DNA of 64,000 nucleotides from Stenogyne calaminthoides. Lineage: Eukaryota; Streptophyta; Magnoliopsida; Lamiales; Lamiaceae. The notes below the pieces were generated by a model, which was not told the origin of the DNA, did no database searches, and saw nothing but the letters and a program-made list of their open reading frames with translations. Positions within the stretch are counted from its first letter, which is position 1. Each line of letters opens with the position of its first letter. A program made the translations under genes and the position numbers. The stretch lies in the NCBI GenBank assembly GCA_037126765.1, contig JBBCBC010000031.1:6209638-6273637 (forward strand). Direction: 5' to 3'. Below are positions 1 through 12,819 of this stretch, in pieces.

Positions 1-3000
1 CATCCCATATGCCCATGCACATTCATCTGGATTCAAGTTTTTTGCTACAAGGGGATGTGAGAAGTTGAAATAGTTCCTAAACCGCTTAGACATAACCCAC
101 TCGTCTTCACCTTTACAAGTTTCAACAGCTCCATTAACTTTTCCATTTAGATCGATTTCCCATAGAGGACTCAAATCTCGTTGTATTACAATGTCATCGT
201 CCAAGAAAACCACCTTGTCAAGGTTTGGGAATAGCTGAAGAACATAACAAACTATTAACTCGTCTTGATTTAGAAAAAGGACAGATGGGAGGGAAAATAA
301 ATAATATCAGAGAACATATTTTTGGAGTCAATATCAATACTTTGAGGAAAGATTCTACTCTTTAGACAGAGGAAAGCAAATTCTATTTATTCGATAAGTT
401 ATTACTCATAGATCATTCAGTCAATCAAATTCGTTATTCAGATTAACAGGAAAAGTGCTCTTACTTAAGAACTTGCAAGTTCAAGATGAAAATTAACAAA
501 CAAAAGTCTCGGGACAACTTCTGACAAATAAAATTAAATTTAACAAGTCCAAAGAGTAAATTTATGATGGCTGAAAATGAAATCAGATTGCAGTTTGAGC
601 AATTACAAATGCACAATTTTATCTTCGATGGTTGAATAAAGTATACCATTCTAAGCTATCAGAGATCCATTTAAAGAAAAACATTTACTCAAGGGAAGTG
701 TTTTTGTAATGGTAACTGCTGATTACCTCTGGAAGGTATATTCGAAGATGATTGAGCAACGAGATGTACTTTGGACTTCGTGCCTGTAACTTTGAGGCAA
801 ACGATCGCGGGGTTGTTTCGCTAAGATTGGCCCCAGCAATGTGATTTCCATGGTAGTAATTTCGTATTCCGTTGTGGTTCTCCACAGCTTCAAGAACTGG
901 GATATTCTCTCTTGTTAACCAATCAAATTGATGCATACCTTTTACTTCAACTATAGCAGGATACATAGGATTTAGAGCAAACCATGAATGCATGCCTGCA
1001 TATGTTTTCTTGTCGGTTATGACATGGAAAACTATCTTTTCAGGGTTTAAAGATGACTGGACAGCAGATGCTACAACTACTGAAGCAGCAAGAATGTTGT
1101 CTGTTGATAACACAAAATGATGGTACAAGTTGTCAGAAAGCAAGGGGAGTAACTCTGGGGTAGGTAACTGTCTGCGTGCATAAGCATTGGAAGAATATTC
1201 ATCAGTCAGTCTCAATGAGAGACAGTGAATGGACTTAGGGATCGCACTAGCTGCAAAATGTTTATTCATTAGCTCAGCAAACTTGGACTCTCTGATCTCC
1301 CTTTCAAACCTCTCCATCTGTTGAGCCAAGAAGTTTCAAACTATGAGAATCACTTGTAAGACAAAGCTAGCTTAAGAGAATCCAAAAAGATTGTCAATGT
1401 GTGAATGTGGACATATAATATAGCTTTCTTGGTAAGATAGACATGTTACTAATGTTAATAGTAATTGTCCCAGCAATTCTTTCAAATAAGGGTTTTCTTC
1501 CTAAGCCATCAAAACATTTTTCCATGAAGAACCACATCTATTACATTTGTCAGAAGATTAACTTGTCAACAGCAAAATCTATTTTATGTCTCATCATTAG
1601 AAGTAATTTTATGTCAACAGCAAACATAAACTATCAGCATCATCAAAATGGTAGAGAACTCTTCAAGTGCAAGTATTTTAGTTATAATTGGAGCAGTGTA
1701 AAATTTAGGGACACTTTTTTGTGCCCCTGCAAAACCTTAGATATACTCGAGAGTACAGAGGATGGTAAAGTGCCAAAGTATGGAAAATAACTATTTATTG
1801 ATTTATCAATAAGCACCTAATGGCTAATACTGACACGAGAGTTTTTCCATCCAATATAAAAAGAAATATGTTAAGACAGTATAAAGGGATGAGAGTCCCC
1901 AAGGATCTAATCTCGAGAGATATCAGATACAAAAATATTTGGAAATCTTTGTGGATTGAAACCCACCTTGCAATCCTAAACATAATCCCATCACGAACCT
2001 CATCTAAGGATCCTCAATATCTTTAAAAACTCTCTTATTACTTTCGAGCCATAGGGACCAACATAAGGCTTGAACAATGACTCCCCAGAGCACTTTACCC
2101 CTTTTTGCTTATGAAACAAAAGGGGTCACATTATCTAGTTAGTCCATCAAATATATATGCTTTTTCATAAGAGATCATCTTGAAAACTGGCAGTCAAACA
2201 ATGGAATACCCTACTGTCATCAACAAGGCATGGATTTAGGAGTCAAGGAGATCAAAAGAACAAAGATGAACAGATTTCAGCATTTCTCTCAAAAACAACA
2301 TATGTTAAATCAAGCTAAAATAACACTGGACTCAAGGCTGGTGGAATAATTATAGCAACAAATAAGTGAGTTAACAAAGAGACAACAGAGGAAGTGGGCC
2401 GTGATCAGGGACTTACCATTCCTTTCAAAACTAAAGCAAACTCCTTTGAACTGTACTTGCCGCTTTTCACTTCAGTAAGAAGTAGATTATAAGAATCTGG
2501 CAGCTTCAGATTATCAGGGACTTTCTCAGAGTTAACTTGATTCAAGATTTTAATGAAGTCCTTGACCAACTTCTGTCAAATTAACAACAAGAAAAAAGTT
2601 TCAGTATATTTCTTTTATATCAAATTGTCAATGTAAGTAACTGTCTCGGTACTGCACTAGAATGTCATCAAGTCAATACAATCAAAATGCCAAAGCAACA
2701 GAAGTTTACCCCAGAATCATCAGTTCTACCAAGAAGTTTTGGCCCCAAGCGTCGCCCTAAGCAATCTGAAATTAATGGAAAGTCAAAATTGAAACCAAAC
2801 AAAATAAGTATTTAAATTAAACTAATAGATAATGAAGGAACTGTATAACTTGACATTTAGATGAAGAAAAAAGGGAAGATTCAAGATAAATAAAAAGCAC
2901 ATAAAATGGTAAGATCCAAGAATGACTTGCAAACACTTCAGCAATATACCAAAAATAAAATGAAAAAACTGGATCAATACTAAGGTAAATTAAGCACTGG

Positions 3001-3967
3001 AGATGGAAATTTATCATTAATAATAAGGGATTAGAAGCGGTTCTTGTCACAATGACTTGCATAAGACAGAGAAATAAACTGAAAAAAAAAAAAAAAAGCA
3101 AAACAATGTTCTTGAAAGCTTTTGAAGAAATATAGCCCAAGATATTTCAGTTTAAGAGTTGCAGACGAGAAAGTGAAACCGGAAACAGAACATAGACTCA
3201 GTGCCTTCTAGTCTCACTCTAGCCCCATGCCCTAAATTAGATATGTTGATTTACAGTCTTTTAATAGAAGAAGTCAAAACTAAGGCCTGAATCCATTAGC
3301 AAGAGCTTTACTCCCCCGTACAGGCAACACAAGATGGGTAGCTGACATCCAAAATCAAACTCCAGAATTCTGAATCAGTTATTCATCTCGAATATCTAAT
3401 TAGTTCCTGTAAACTATTTCAGCTCACCAGCTATCAAGGGAAGCATAAGAAAACCAACTTTTCATCTCGAACATATATTCACATCGACAATAGTTTCTCT
3501 ACAAGTATTTCAGCTCGCCAATTGGCCAAATCCAGTATTAACAGAAGAAATATGAAATCAGATCCCAAACCAATACAAACTTCAAATGCCGGAGTCCTAT
3601 AATATATAATCCATTCACCTAAAACCATCCCAACCGACATAAAACTAACAGTACAGGATCTAAATTACATCAAAACCAATCATGAAAGAAGATATCAATC
3701 GAAGATAGCAAGCAAAGATCAAAGAGAGGAAGTACCGAATGAGGAACACTTGTTGACACCTTCGAGTGTGACGAGAGCGGTGAGAATGAACACAAACGGC
3801 AACAAAAAAGCAAGTATCAAAATGGTGTGAAAAAGAGTGCGATACGAAATGTGACGAGCTGCGACCTTGATCTTCATCAAATCTCCGCCTCCTCCATTTA
3901 CATTTCCTCCGCTGCTGCTTGAAGATATTGTTATACTTCTCATGCTAGGTGAGAAGTGCAGCTGCAT
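1..3967 (-). CDS. GAUT13/14: Galacturonosyltransferase, GAUT13/14 type (3' end cut by window edge)
   Basis: Golgi type II membrane glycosyltransferase (GT8) of the clade that uses UDP-galacturonate to build pectin. Five coding exons on the minus strand join in frame with GT-AG borders: 3967-3736, 2765-2710, 2572-2417, 1317-727 and 234 to beyond 1. They encode about 423 residues of a family usually near 530. Residues about 45-66 (HTILILAFLLPFVFIL) form the single membrane anchor after a short Ser/Gly-rich cytosolic tail. Exon 4 carries the conserved stretches SKFAELMNKHFAAS and FHVITDKKTYAGMHSWFA. Exon 5 has the metal/UDP-binding acidic triplet LDDDIVI at about residues 357-359 and ends in CAWAYGM. 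The start is the family's usual MQLH-SPSMRSITISSS N-terminus. No stop or frameshift was seen, so the gene looks functional. The family is near certain; GAUT13 versus GAUT14 cannot be separated here. Confidence 0.93.
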
Positions 3968-4490
3968 CTTCCTCCTACGCCACGATTCTCCTCTTTCCTC
4001 CTCCTACAAATCAATAAACCGCCAACGCCGCCGCTGCCGGCAATATCACGAACGCTAATCCCCTTCAAATTCCTCTTAACCACCAACAAACTCTTCACCA
4101 TCAGATCCACCGCCAAAGCTATTCAACGATCCCGATTCTCCTCCTCGGAAGTGACTTCCACCGCATCGACGCCATTCCTACCCATTCCACTACCCTAGGG
4201 CTTCCGATTGTTCATCCATTCCTACACCAATACACATGCATAATAATACCTTTCTGCCAATGAGTTTCGCGAATCTGCAAATTAGATTAACACATCAATC
4301 GAATCATCACGGCGGAGCAAGCCGAATTCTCGCCTGCCGTTGTCTCTGGCTGAATTTGTGCAGGCTTCCGTTGATCGAAGAGCTGATGATTGAATTTCTC
4401 TCTCTGGATAGGTAGTCGGAGGAGTGGAATGTGGAGAGAGAAAGTATTTCGTGTAAATTTCCTGATTGGCTGATCCATCCCGATCTATAA
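3968..4490 (-). other. GAUT 5' leader and proximal promoter
   Basis: Pyrimidine-rich on the minus strand and less AT-rich than the flanking DNA, as expected of a plant 5' UTR. A possible 3' splice site (TTTGCAG read on the minus strand) lies at 4275-4280, so a leader intron is possible, but no matching donor was identified. A weak TATA-like ATATTATAG sits at about 4487-4495 on the minus strand. The boundaries are inferred. Confidence 0.4.
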
Positions 4491-5034
4491 TATTATTGCC
4501 TTTAATTCACTTTTTACATAATAATTAAGTAAAAATTGAACGTCTCGCATATATTTAATTAGCATCATAGAATCATATAATTGAAAATGATGCATACATA
4601 TTACCTAACAAGGAAAATCTTTAGTATGCAAAAATAACCATAATACTCTTGTTAAAAAAATAAAAAAAAATTCTCACATTACACACTACTTAAAAATTAA
4701 ATTTAAAGAAATGGAATTTGATTCCCTTCTTTATCATGCATCTACTTTTTATTTTTTGGAAAATTTATAATGAGTTTAATTTCTCAATATAATTTCACTA
4801 TTCGCCTTCTCATTATCATTACTCCACTTTTTACTTCTTTGCACAATATTTTTTTCTAGATACTGTATATAGAACATGGAGTATGAGTTAATTTTATTTT
4901 TTTTAATGAGTAATTGATTGGGACGAGATCTCGAGAATAAGAAAAATAATGAGTTGAAGAAATTCATGCGGTTGCTCTTCATTGAATATGTGGCATGATA
5001 TATTCTCTTATTTTTTACGTTATTTTCAGTACGA
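4491..5034. other. AT-rich intergenic stretch
   Basis: No coding potential or recognisable element was seen. Confidence 0.5.
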
Positions 5035-5335
5035 GTGACTCTCCTGTGCACCATTTGCACAAGATACAATTTGTGTACTTGAATTTAATTTCAATTTAGA
5101 TGAAGCATCTACACCTTAAACACTAAATAATGAACCATAAATTATGACTTATTCGGGCCGAGTGAACCATGAACTACTCCGGCCGGGTTTGGGTCCGGGT
5201 CGAAAAAAAAAACTGAAAAAGCAAACTGAAATAAAAAATAGAAAAAAACTAAAATTGAAAAAAATTAGAAAAATAACTCTTAAAATTAAATTGCATCAAA
5301 TTAATTTAGTGCAAATGGTGCACATGATAATTTGT
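5035..5335. repeat. Candidate MITE with inverted TGTGCACCATTTGCAC ends
   Basis: The 16-base word TGTGCACCATTTGCAC occurs at about 5045-5060. Its reverse complement lies at about 5309-5324. Flanking bases (AATTTGTG, GTAC) also match partly in inverted orientation. This suggests a small inverted-repeat element about 300 bp long. No target duplication was identified. DNA from 5336 to 5927 shows nothing recognisable. Confidence 0.35.
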
Positions 5336-5927
5336 CTTTCATGTACATTGATTTTTTCTACATTTATCGATATATTAGATGTGGTGGCTTAAAACTTGCG
5401 CTCCAAAGGGTGATATTCTTTTTTAAAAGATAAGTCACTTATAAGTTATAAACTACTTAATGAATTTTAACAGACTTACATGAAATAATCTCACAAGAAA
5501 ACATCTCTTGTAAAACTATATTACCAACAATTTAATGATGGATGATGTTAAAATTGGTATTACGGATTTGAAATGAAAAAATGGATTTATGTTCTTGAAT
5601 TAAAATATTTTAAATTAAAATCTTATTTATATTTAGTGTTGATTGTGTCTTAGATGTTATTTCATAATTTATCCACAATTTGTAAAAATATATATATATT
5701 ATTTTATACACAATTATAAATCAATTAGGGATGTCTGTAGAGCAAGCTCGGGGCGAGCTTGACCAATGCATTCTTTGGACCCAGGTTAGTTGGGTCCAAT
5801 CCACTCCGCACTGCTTATTTTTATATTACTTTTAATAAATATTAAAGTACAGAGTAATATTATTTTAACATCAAATATTTCAAATTAAAATATATAATTA
5901 TTGACTTTAAAAATGACATATGCTCCC

Positions 5928-6165
5928 TCTTATTCAAAATGTATGTAGACATATTAAAAAAAATCATTGATTTCTATATTATCCTTAATTTATTGCATTA
6001 AACTCAACATGAAACTTTGAAGATTATTATTATTATTTTTTTTTAGTAGTTTTAAGGATAATTTAGGAAGAGATACAATTTATTAACATTAAAAAGTGGA
6101 AAACATCATTTCAATTGCAAATAAAATGAAGTCATACGTCATTTAATTTGAATAGGAAAGTGTTA
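5928..6165. repeat. Candidate MITE with CTCCCTCTTATTCAAA-type ends
   Basis: The left end starts GCTCCCTCTTATTCAAAATG and the right end, read on the other strand, starts CCTATTCAAATTAAATGACG. The arms are imperfectly complementary around TATTCAAA...GTATG. The CTCCCTC start is typical of Stowaway/mariner-derived MITEs. Low-complexity T and A runs lie between. Edges are approximate. Confidence 0.35.
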
Positions 6166-6211
6166 TATACATGCATACAAACATAAGGACATTAATTTGA
6201 ATAAAGTTATA

Positions 6212-8383
6212 CAATAAAACCTCGTTAATAAATACTCAATAAATAAATAACCTCATTAAAACTAATAATTTGTCTGGTCCCAAGTTGGGACCAGTACAAA
6301 TTTGGGACACAATTAATAAAATTATAAGATAATAATTTTTTTGAGATCCCAGTGTATATATATTGGTTCCGACGAAACTATAAATTAATAATTATTAAAA
6401 ATAATTCATATACATATATATGATGCACTTGAATATTCTTAAGACAACTTAGTAAAATAAGAATCTACTGTAACTTGTTTTTTCTTGAACTTCAAATCTA
6501 TGTTGATCTCATCTTTAAATCTCTTTACTGCACCCAATAGTTGTGGCGTTGTCTTCTCGTACTGCAACAAAAAGTTATGAAGAGTTGTTGATGCTTGCAA
6601 TGCTTCTTTTAGAGTGACCGGTTCCAAAGCTATTGAATCATCCTCTGCTTCATCATCTTCCGGATCATGAATGACATCGGTCACTATCTCTTCTAGACTC
6701 TGAACTTCGTGACATTGATTATTTTCACCCGGAAAGTCGAGCAATTGATTTGCATCCATTCTGTGGTGATATTGCATACCGGTGATCAAATTCTCAAGCT
6801 CACGAATGTCTTCTCCAGGAGTTGCATCATTTGCACTTGAGTCGCTTTGATTTTCCGAGCGAATTTTGCAGTGTCGAAAGCAATTTGCTATTGCTTCTTG
6901 ATGAACATTTTTGGTCCAAGCTCACACTGCCATATTGATAGCATCTAAAACATTGATCTTTTCTGGAGTTGGTATGTATAACTCATAGCCTTCCAAAATC
7001 TTATGGTAAAATCTTTTGCGGTAATACATTCTGAAGGCTCTTATTATGCCGGCATCACATGGTTGAATTTTTGAGGTCATGTTTGGGGGTAGGAAAAATA
7101 ACTCGATATTTCGTAAACCTTGAATATTGTTTGAATGAGCTGGACAATTATCGACTACCAAAAGAATTTTTCTTCCATGCATTTGTTCATCCAGCCAACG
7201 AACATATTATTCGAAAAGCACTCCAGTCATCCAAGCTCTCTTGTTGGCATGGTATTGACAATTCAAGCTATTCATATTGATACTCTTAAAACAATGGGGC
7301 TTTGCATACTTACCAATAATCCATAGAGGAATTTTTTAAGAGCCATCTTCATTGCAACAAATAACAATTGTCAACCTCTCCTTATCTTGTTTTCTACCTT
7401 CAAGTTGCTTTGTTGCAAGTGAATGATCAGCCTGTAACCTGTAAAACAAACCAGTTTCATCCATATTAAAAACATCTTTCCTTGGAAATTGATCATTTTT
7501 TCCCTAATGGACTCTAATTTATTCTCCATATCATGCATGTTGACTGATCCACTCTCTCCGAAACGGCGATATGATTTGATACCATGCCTTGATTTCAATT
7601 TCTCAAGCCAACCTTGTGAAAGACGATGATCTGCGGGATCCTCTGGATGTAAAAGCTTAAGCGCCTCATTCGCCTTCTCTAAGATTAGCTCCCCGGTTAT
7701 ATGTGCTCTTGATGTTGGAGAAACCACGCATAAACAACCTTCTCAAGGTCCGGATACTTGGCTGATTTCTGACGCTTAGACGACCCACCTTTCTCAAAGT
7801 CAGATGATAGGAATTCTGCAGATCTCTTAAGAGTATTCGAAATTGTTGCTTGGCTAACTTTCAAATTGAAAGATTTTTCAACCCATTTCACCAAATCATT
7901 ATGAGTGCATTCAGATTGATCTCTCTTATACTCACATAACATCTTTCATTGTTGGTTGGTCATTGTTGATTTTTGAATTCCTTTTAGATGAGTGTCCATT
8001 TTTGTGTGTGATTTACCAAGATTCCAATGGATAAATATATAGTGCTGATTTCTATCCATGATTCAATGCACAAATGTTAGTCCAATGAATCATATTTTTG
8101 TATTTTCCAAAATCAATTAATTTAAACAAGTCATTCCAACTTTCACGTGAGTTTGTATTCATGGAATTCTACTAGTACATTTGTATTTTAACTTAATTTT
8201 CATCAATAACTATGCATGTATACTTAAAGTTATTCAAAGAATTTGGAACTTTGAAAGTCAACTGTGCATATACGTTAAAACCTCTTTAAATTAATAAATT
8301 ATTAATTATTCGATATAATAATATATCTATAAATTAATAAAATTCTCCAGTCCCAAAGTTATTAATTTATAGAGGTTTTATTG
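6212..8383 (-). mobile_element. pogo-type (Tc1/mariner, Lemi1/Emigrant-like) DNA transposon, decayed
   Basis: Terminal inverted repeats are CAATAAAACCTCGTTAATAA on the left and, read inward, CAATAAAACCTCTATAAATT on the right. TA dinucleotides flank both (6210-6211 and 8384-8385), the target duplication of this superfamily. The CAxTAAAACCTCTATAAATT terminus is known from plant Lemi1 and Emigrant pogo-like elements. A subterminal copy of the terminal motif sits at about 8277-8300, and GGTCCCAAGTTGGGACC is a perfect palindrome inside the left end. The 2172-bp unit holds one transposase pseudogene on the minus strand. Confidence 0.85.
6439..7999 (-). pseudogene. pogo/Tigger-like transposase (CENP-B HTH plus DDE_1), inactivated
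   Basis: Read on the minus strand, the order is: a CENP-B-type N-terminal helix-turn-helix (CTHNDLVKWVEKSFNLKVSQ, about 7910-7850); a second CENPB/Tc5 HTH (SQGWLEKLKSRHGIKSYRRF, about 7610-7560); and a DDE_1 catalytic core. The three acidic positions remain visible as NMDETGLFYR (about 7465), LLVVDNCPAHS (about 7155) and PCDAGIIRAF (about 7055). The acidic tail ends TVDSYFTKLS. Damage includes frameshifts near 7727 and 7480, an in-frame TAA near 7220 and TGA codons near 6930 and 7946. Homologues are usually about 450-500 residues, so the length fits. The start is either the ATG at 7999 or the one at 7963. It cannot make a full protein. Confidence 0.85.
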
Positions 8384-8774
8384 TAGTATTAAATATGTTT
8401 ATATTTATATAAAAAAATATTATATTTAAATATAGAGGGTCTTAAAATAGATTCGCAGAAAGATTCTATAAAAAATCATGAACCATCTCAACCCACCCGA
8501 CCAGAAAGGAAAAGGGTTCGATATGGGTACAAATTAACCAGATAATTTAATAAAAAAATGTCTGAGGGGGCCAAATTATATTATTTAAATATTCAAAAAA
8601 AAAAAACCAAATAATCGTATGATACAGTTTACAATCTGGCACAATTTATCACCTATCTCTTCCATATAAAAGCACCATGTCCAAATTATATTCATCTTAA
8701 AATCGTCTCATGTGCAAATGCATTTCTTCACAAATATATATAAATATATAAGTATATTAAATTTAAATGAGGCA
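8384..8774. other. AT-rich intergenic stretch
   Basis: Nothing recognisable beyond low-complexity A/T tracts. Confidence 0.5.
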
Positions 8775-8908
8775 CACTTATATGAGACCGTCACACGATA
8801 AGACGGAATATAAGTTACACATTGACATTTTAACACTTTGAAAAGGAGCGGTGTGATTTATGCTAGATTGTACTCGTCTTATGTATGTGATCGTCTCATA
8901 TAAATTTT
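8775..8908. repeat. Short hairpin MITE with TATATGAGACxGTCACA arms
   Basis: The left arm TTATATGAGACCGTCACACG runs into GATAAGACGG. The right arm read on the other strand gives TTTATATGAGACGATCACAT then ACATAAGACGAG. The two arms pair over about 30 bases around a central loop of about 70 bases. Plants carry abundant repeats with this GAGACGGTCTCAC-type core. No transposase or target duplication was identified. Confidence 0.6.
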
Positions 8909-9529
8909 TGTTCACCTAAATAGTAGATGAATAATACTCCTGTGAACCAGATCTATGCATATACTCTATCACTATTATAGGTAAAAACTATCACTGTTAT
9001 GCAAAAAAACTTCCACTATTTAAAAATATAAAACATTTTCTAAACAATGATTTAAAAATATAAAACAGTTTTTTTAAATAATAAGTTTTAGATAATAATG
9101 ATTTTAAGAAAATCCGAAGTAGTTTTTTTAGTAGAACCCCCAATCAAGGACTAACTTAGCCCAACCTAACTTCGACTTAAATTGCCGCCACTCCGTTACA
9201 TCCCCAGTCTGAGAGTATACATTTGAAATGACCAAATTGTATGATAAATTTTATTTTAATTTTAAATTTATTAATTCTAAAATCCACAACAGCTGTTGGT
9301 ATGTGGATGTAGATTTGAACCAAAATTGCAGCAATATTTAAAGACAAAATAAATGCATTGAATAAACGCATACAACATAAATGCTTTGGATAAGTTCAAT
9401 TTGTTGCTCTTTTCAGAAATAGGAACACTCAACAAGACACTTTTAATACATGTGAATTGACCATCAAAGTGTTTTATGAATGTTGAGCTACACAAAAAGG
9501 CTCAAATACAGATCGGAATATGGATACAA
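8909..9529. other. Intergenic stretch
   Basis: No convincing gene or element. Short open frames here are unsupported by any motif. Confidence 0.5.
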
Positions 9530-10290
9530 AAATGGTGAACCGGTGAACCGCCCGCTAACAGCCCAATAGAGGTGTCTAGAACCGTTATTGGACCGGCCCC
9601 TCCAAAATCGGAAAAATCGGGTGAAAACCGAGAACCGATGAACCAGTGAACCGCACCAAAAAAAACCAAAATAAAATAAAATTAAAACCCTAACTTCTAA
9701 ACCCACCACGCCGCTGCAGTGTCGCCGTGCTGCCGCCGCCGCAGTGTCTCCGCGCTGCCGCTGTGCGCGCTACCGATGCCGTCGCGCCGGCCACCGCGCT
9801 GCCTCTGTGCTCGCTGCTGATGTCGCCGCACTCCCGCTGTGCGCGCCGCGATGCCACCGCTGTGCAGGTCGTTTCAATGGTGGAAAATTGAAATAGTAGG
9901 AAGAGGAAGGAGATTCGGTTTTGATTTTTGAAAGGGATTTGGAGTGTGTGACCATTTAATTGTTGAAACTTGAAAGGAAATAGGAGGGTTGACTGAGTAA
10001 ATTCCTAAATTGTGGTAGCTTAGCGTAATAGGTACGCACTATGCAGTCCCTCACTATTAACTATTAAGTATTTAATATTAATTATTTTATTAAAATTCTA
10101 TCAATTTATCACAATAATAAATAAATAAATAATCATACATAATTAATATATATATATATATATAATATTTATTATGACGTCACATCGATTCAATCCGGCT
10201 CAATCCGACCCAACCGATCCGACCCCGGTTCAACCTTTTTTGGGGGTCATCCGGCTCAACTTCCGGTTCCGATTTTTAAAACATAGATTG
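9530..10290. repeat. Unclassified repeat-like block with AACCGG-rich ends and a GCC-rich core
   Basis: Both ends are rich in GGTGAACCGG / CCGGTTC-type words: 9533-9660 on one side, 10190-10275 on the other. The far right reads CCGGTTCCGATTTTTAAAA. The core at 9715-9870 is a run of GCCGCCGC/CGCTGTG repeats. Terminal words of this kind occur in non-autonomous hAT elements, which is why this is listed as a candidate. There is no clear inverted repeat or target duplication, and the element class is unknown. Confidence 0.35.
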
Positions 10291-10938
10291 TAAATATTTA
10301 ATAGTATACCTGGATGTGTGATGCACTTCACTTTCTACATACTTTGTTAACTTTTAAATTAATGAAACTCAACTTTTAGGTGATTACATAACAATACTTC
10401 GGTTTTGTATTACTGTATGTAGTATTAAAATTAGTCCATAATCAGGGGTTGACCACTTCACCCTTCAATTTACTTTGAAATAATCCAAGTATCCTAATTT
10501 ACAAGGTAACTTGATCACTTCAAGATTTAGTACAAGATTTAATGTTAGAGCTTATAAAATGTTTAAAAGAAGCTTAGCCAAACACGCTCTTAATTTGACC
10601 TAGTTATCAACCAATCAAGCTCCAAACATGAACCTAACAAGCTTGAACAACGATGTTTCAATTCGATTTGACTTGATGGCCCCTTCGTCTAAATTCACAC
10701 ACCATGCAAAACAACTACAACTTGATCTTGATGTGATTCATATGTTAAATTTATGACCTAGAAATATACAATTATAAGCTCTATGATGCAAAGAAATTGT
10801 GGCAATCCATCCAGAGAAGAAAGACAACGGTTTCCAGTCAACTTCAAAGTGGATCTAAATTGTAAGGATTTTACGAGAATTTGATGCTCGAACATCATAA
10901 TCCGTCTTCATAGTCTATAACACTGATGCAGACTAGTA
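10291..10938. other. AT-rich intergenic stretch with a MITE remnant at 10547-10592
   Basis: The only recognisable piece is AGAGCTTATAAAATGTTTAA...AGCCAAACACGCTCTTA. It resembles one arm of the MITE beside BAG8 at 17965-18062. The rest shows nothing. Confidence 0.45.
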
Positions 10939-11185
10939 AACTATTCCCTCCTTCGTTCCTAATTATCTGTTTGAGTCCATCCAAGATGGTGTTCCTAATA
11001 TTAGTCACTTTGCTAATATAAAAAAAAACCCTTATTTCCACCAACACCCCTAATAAATACTAACTATTTTCTTGATGGTCTTTTGCTATCTAAACTAATG
11101 AGGGTATAAAAGTCTTTCAATATCCTAATTAACGGAAAATGTGCGTGTGTGATAAAATCAGAAGGATAAATAGGAAATGAGGCAG
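10939..11185. repeat. Stowaway-like MITE
   Basis: The left end CTATTCCCTCCTTCGTTCCT matches, in inverted orientation, the right end (CTGCCTCATTTCCTATTTAT read inward). TA lies next to each end, as expected for Stowaway elements. The arms are diverged, so the edges are uncertain by a few bases. Confidence 0.5.
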
Positions 11186-11378
11186 TATTAAATGTTTGGA
11201 AACAAGAACATGCCATATTTCCGAAGTAAAACAACAGTTGTTAAGCAAGACAATGCAATCAACTAAGCTAATTTCATAGAAACAATATCGAGAAACACAC
11301 TACTGATACATGTTTCGGAGGATTTGATGCTCAAACATCACAATCTCTCTACACAGTCTTACAATGATGCAAACCAAC

Positions 11379-11807
11379 TGTTGTCACCAGGTTTATCACA
11401 CGTCAGCATCACCAGATTTATCACACATCAGCAGGACGAATTATCACCCGTCAGCAGGGCCCACAAAGACCTGAATCGACCCGATCCAACAGGAGGTCAA
11501 GGGTCACACAGAAGATGATTTGTCGTGTTTTACGCATATGTTTTGTCATGCTTTATGCACATGATTTGTCGTGCTTAATGATTTGTCATGTTTATGATTT
11601 GTCGTGCTGGTTCTCTTTATATAAAGGACCTCACCATTCATTGTAAAGAAACTCTAGAATGTTTCCTTCATTCCTCTTATATACCAACAACCATATTTCA
11701 GGGAAGAACTACGGTTCTTCCCGCAGTGTTCTTGTTCGATTAATTATTTGTTTGGTGGTCAAATTGAACAAGCCACATTAGAATCGTAAAATACTTGACT
11801 GTCAACA
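11379..11807 (+). repeat. 5' LTR of the 11.4-17.8 kb element
   Basis: Starts TG and ends CA. A probable promoter TATA (CTTTATATAAAGGAC) lies at about 11616-11630. Repeated GATTTGTCGTGCTTxATG words lie between about 11517 and 11600. The copy agrees closely with 17402-17825 apart from scattered short differences. Confidence 0.88.
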
Positions 11808-11826
11808 ATTGGCGCTAGAAGGAGGG
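11808..11826 (+). other. Probable primer binding site
   Basis: ATTGGCGCTAGAAGGAGGG immediately follows the LTR terminus. It has the position and TGGCGC start of plant Ty3-type primer sites. The tRNA was not assigned. Confidence 0.5.
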
Positions 11827-12819
11827 TGGATTGAAAAATTTGTCAAGAACAACTTCGAATTTTCGAATCCCAAAATCCAAGAAATCACAAGAACGCAGCC
11901 CAGAAACAATCTTCAAACCCCACGCCTGTATTCAAGAAATACTCATATCCAATTTCAGAAAAAATTTCTCTTCGGAATTTACCAAAGAAAAAATGCTAAA
12001 AAGAGAAAAAGATCAACACGATGTTCTTCTACAACCAAAACAGAAGGATTTTTTTCCAATTGATTATCCAGAGGAGATGATCAGCAACCCTTCACCACCA
12101 ACAAAAAATTCCTCAAAAATTCCCAAAAACCAACAAACCCACATATACATACACCTATACATACAAGAAAGAGATGGGAAATAGGCGGCGGCTCTCAAGC
12201 CAACCACCGTGACTCGTGCTGCACCGCCTCACCCTCGCCGCCTTCGGCTCAGCGGCCGCATCATCAGAAATCAGCCGACCAAAGGCACCGTCGCCATCAG
12301 GAATCGAAACACCAGCATCGATGTCGGCTCCCGAAAACAAAAGCCAAGTCAGTCATCGGCTCCAGTCATGCAACACGAAGCCTGCGTCACCAAAGAGGCC
12401 ATCAGAAATCGACGCTCAAAAACCGACGCCCCCCATCCGCGACGCTCCAGCTGTGCTCGACGCGTAGAGCTGCCATTACGTGTCGGTGTAGAGACGAAGT
12501 CACCACCTCATATCTCCCTAATTCAACACCAGGGCCGATCCGCGAGACGCCGAAGACGACAACGTCTCCACCGCACCACAGCGGTTCAGAAATTTCGCCT
12601 CACCTCCACCGTAGCACGGACATCGCTGTCACCAGGCTCTCCGCCGCCACGCCGACTTCGGCGTCACATGGTGTGACGACGCGTCGAAGAATTCCAGGTG
12701 TTGGACGCGTGGAGGCTTGAGGGTGACCTCTTCTGGTGAGTAACCCGACATAAGGTTTGATCTAATCCTAGTGTTTGGCGTGATTTCTTAAGGAAGGGGC
12801 TGGGCGTGACCTTATCCCA

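Noticed and set aside
1443..1790. 115-residue plus-strand open frame
   Set aside because: Lies in the GAUT intron between coding exons 3 and 4, antisense, with no motif.
12209..12676. 155-residue plus-strand open frame inside the non-autonomous element
   Set aside because: Arg/Pro/Ser-rich low-complexity translation of GC-rich DNA, with no gag motif such as a CCHC knuckle.
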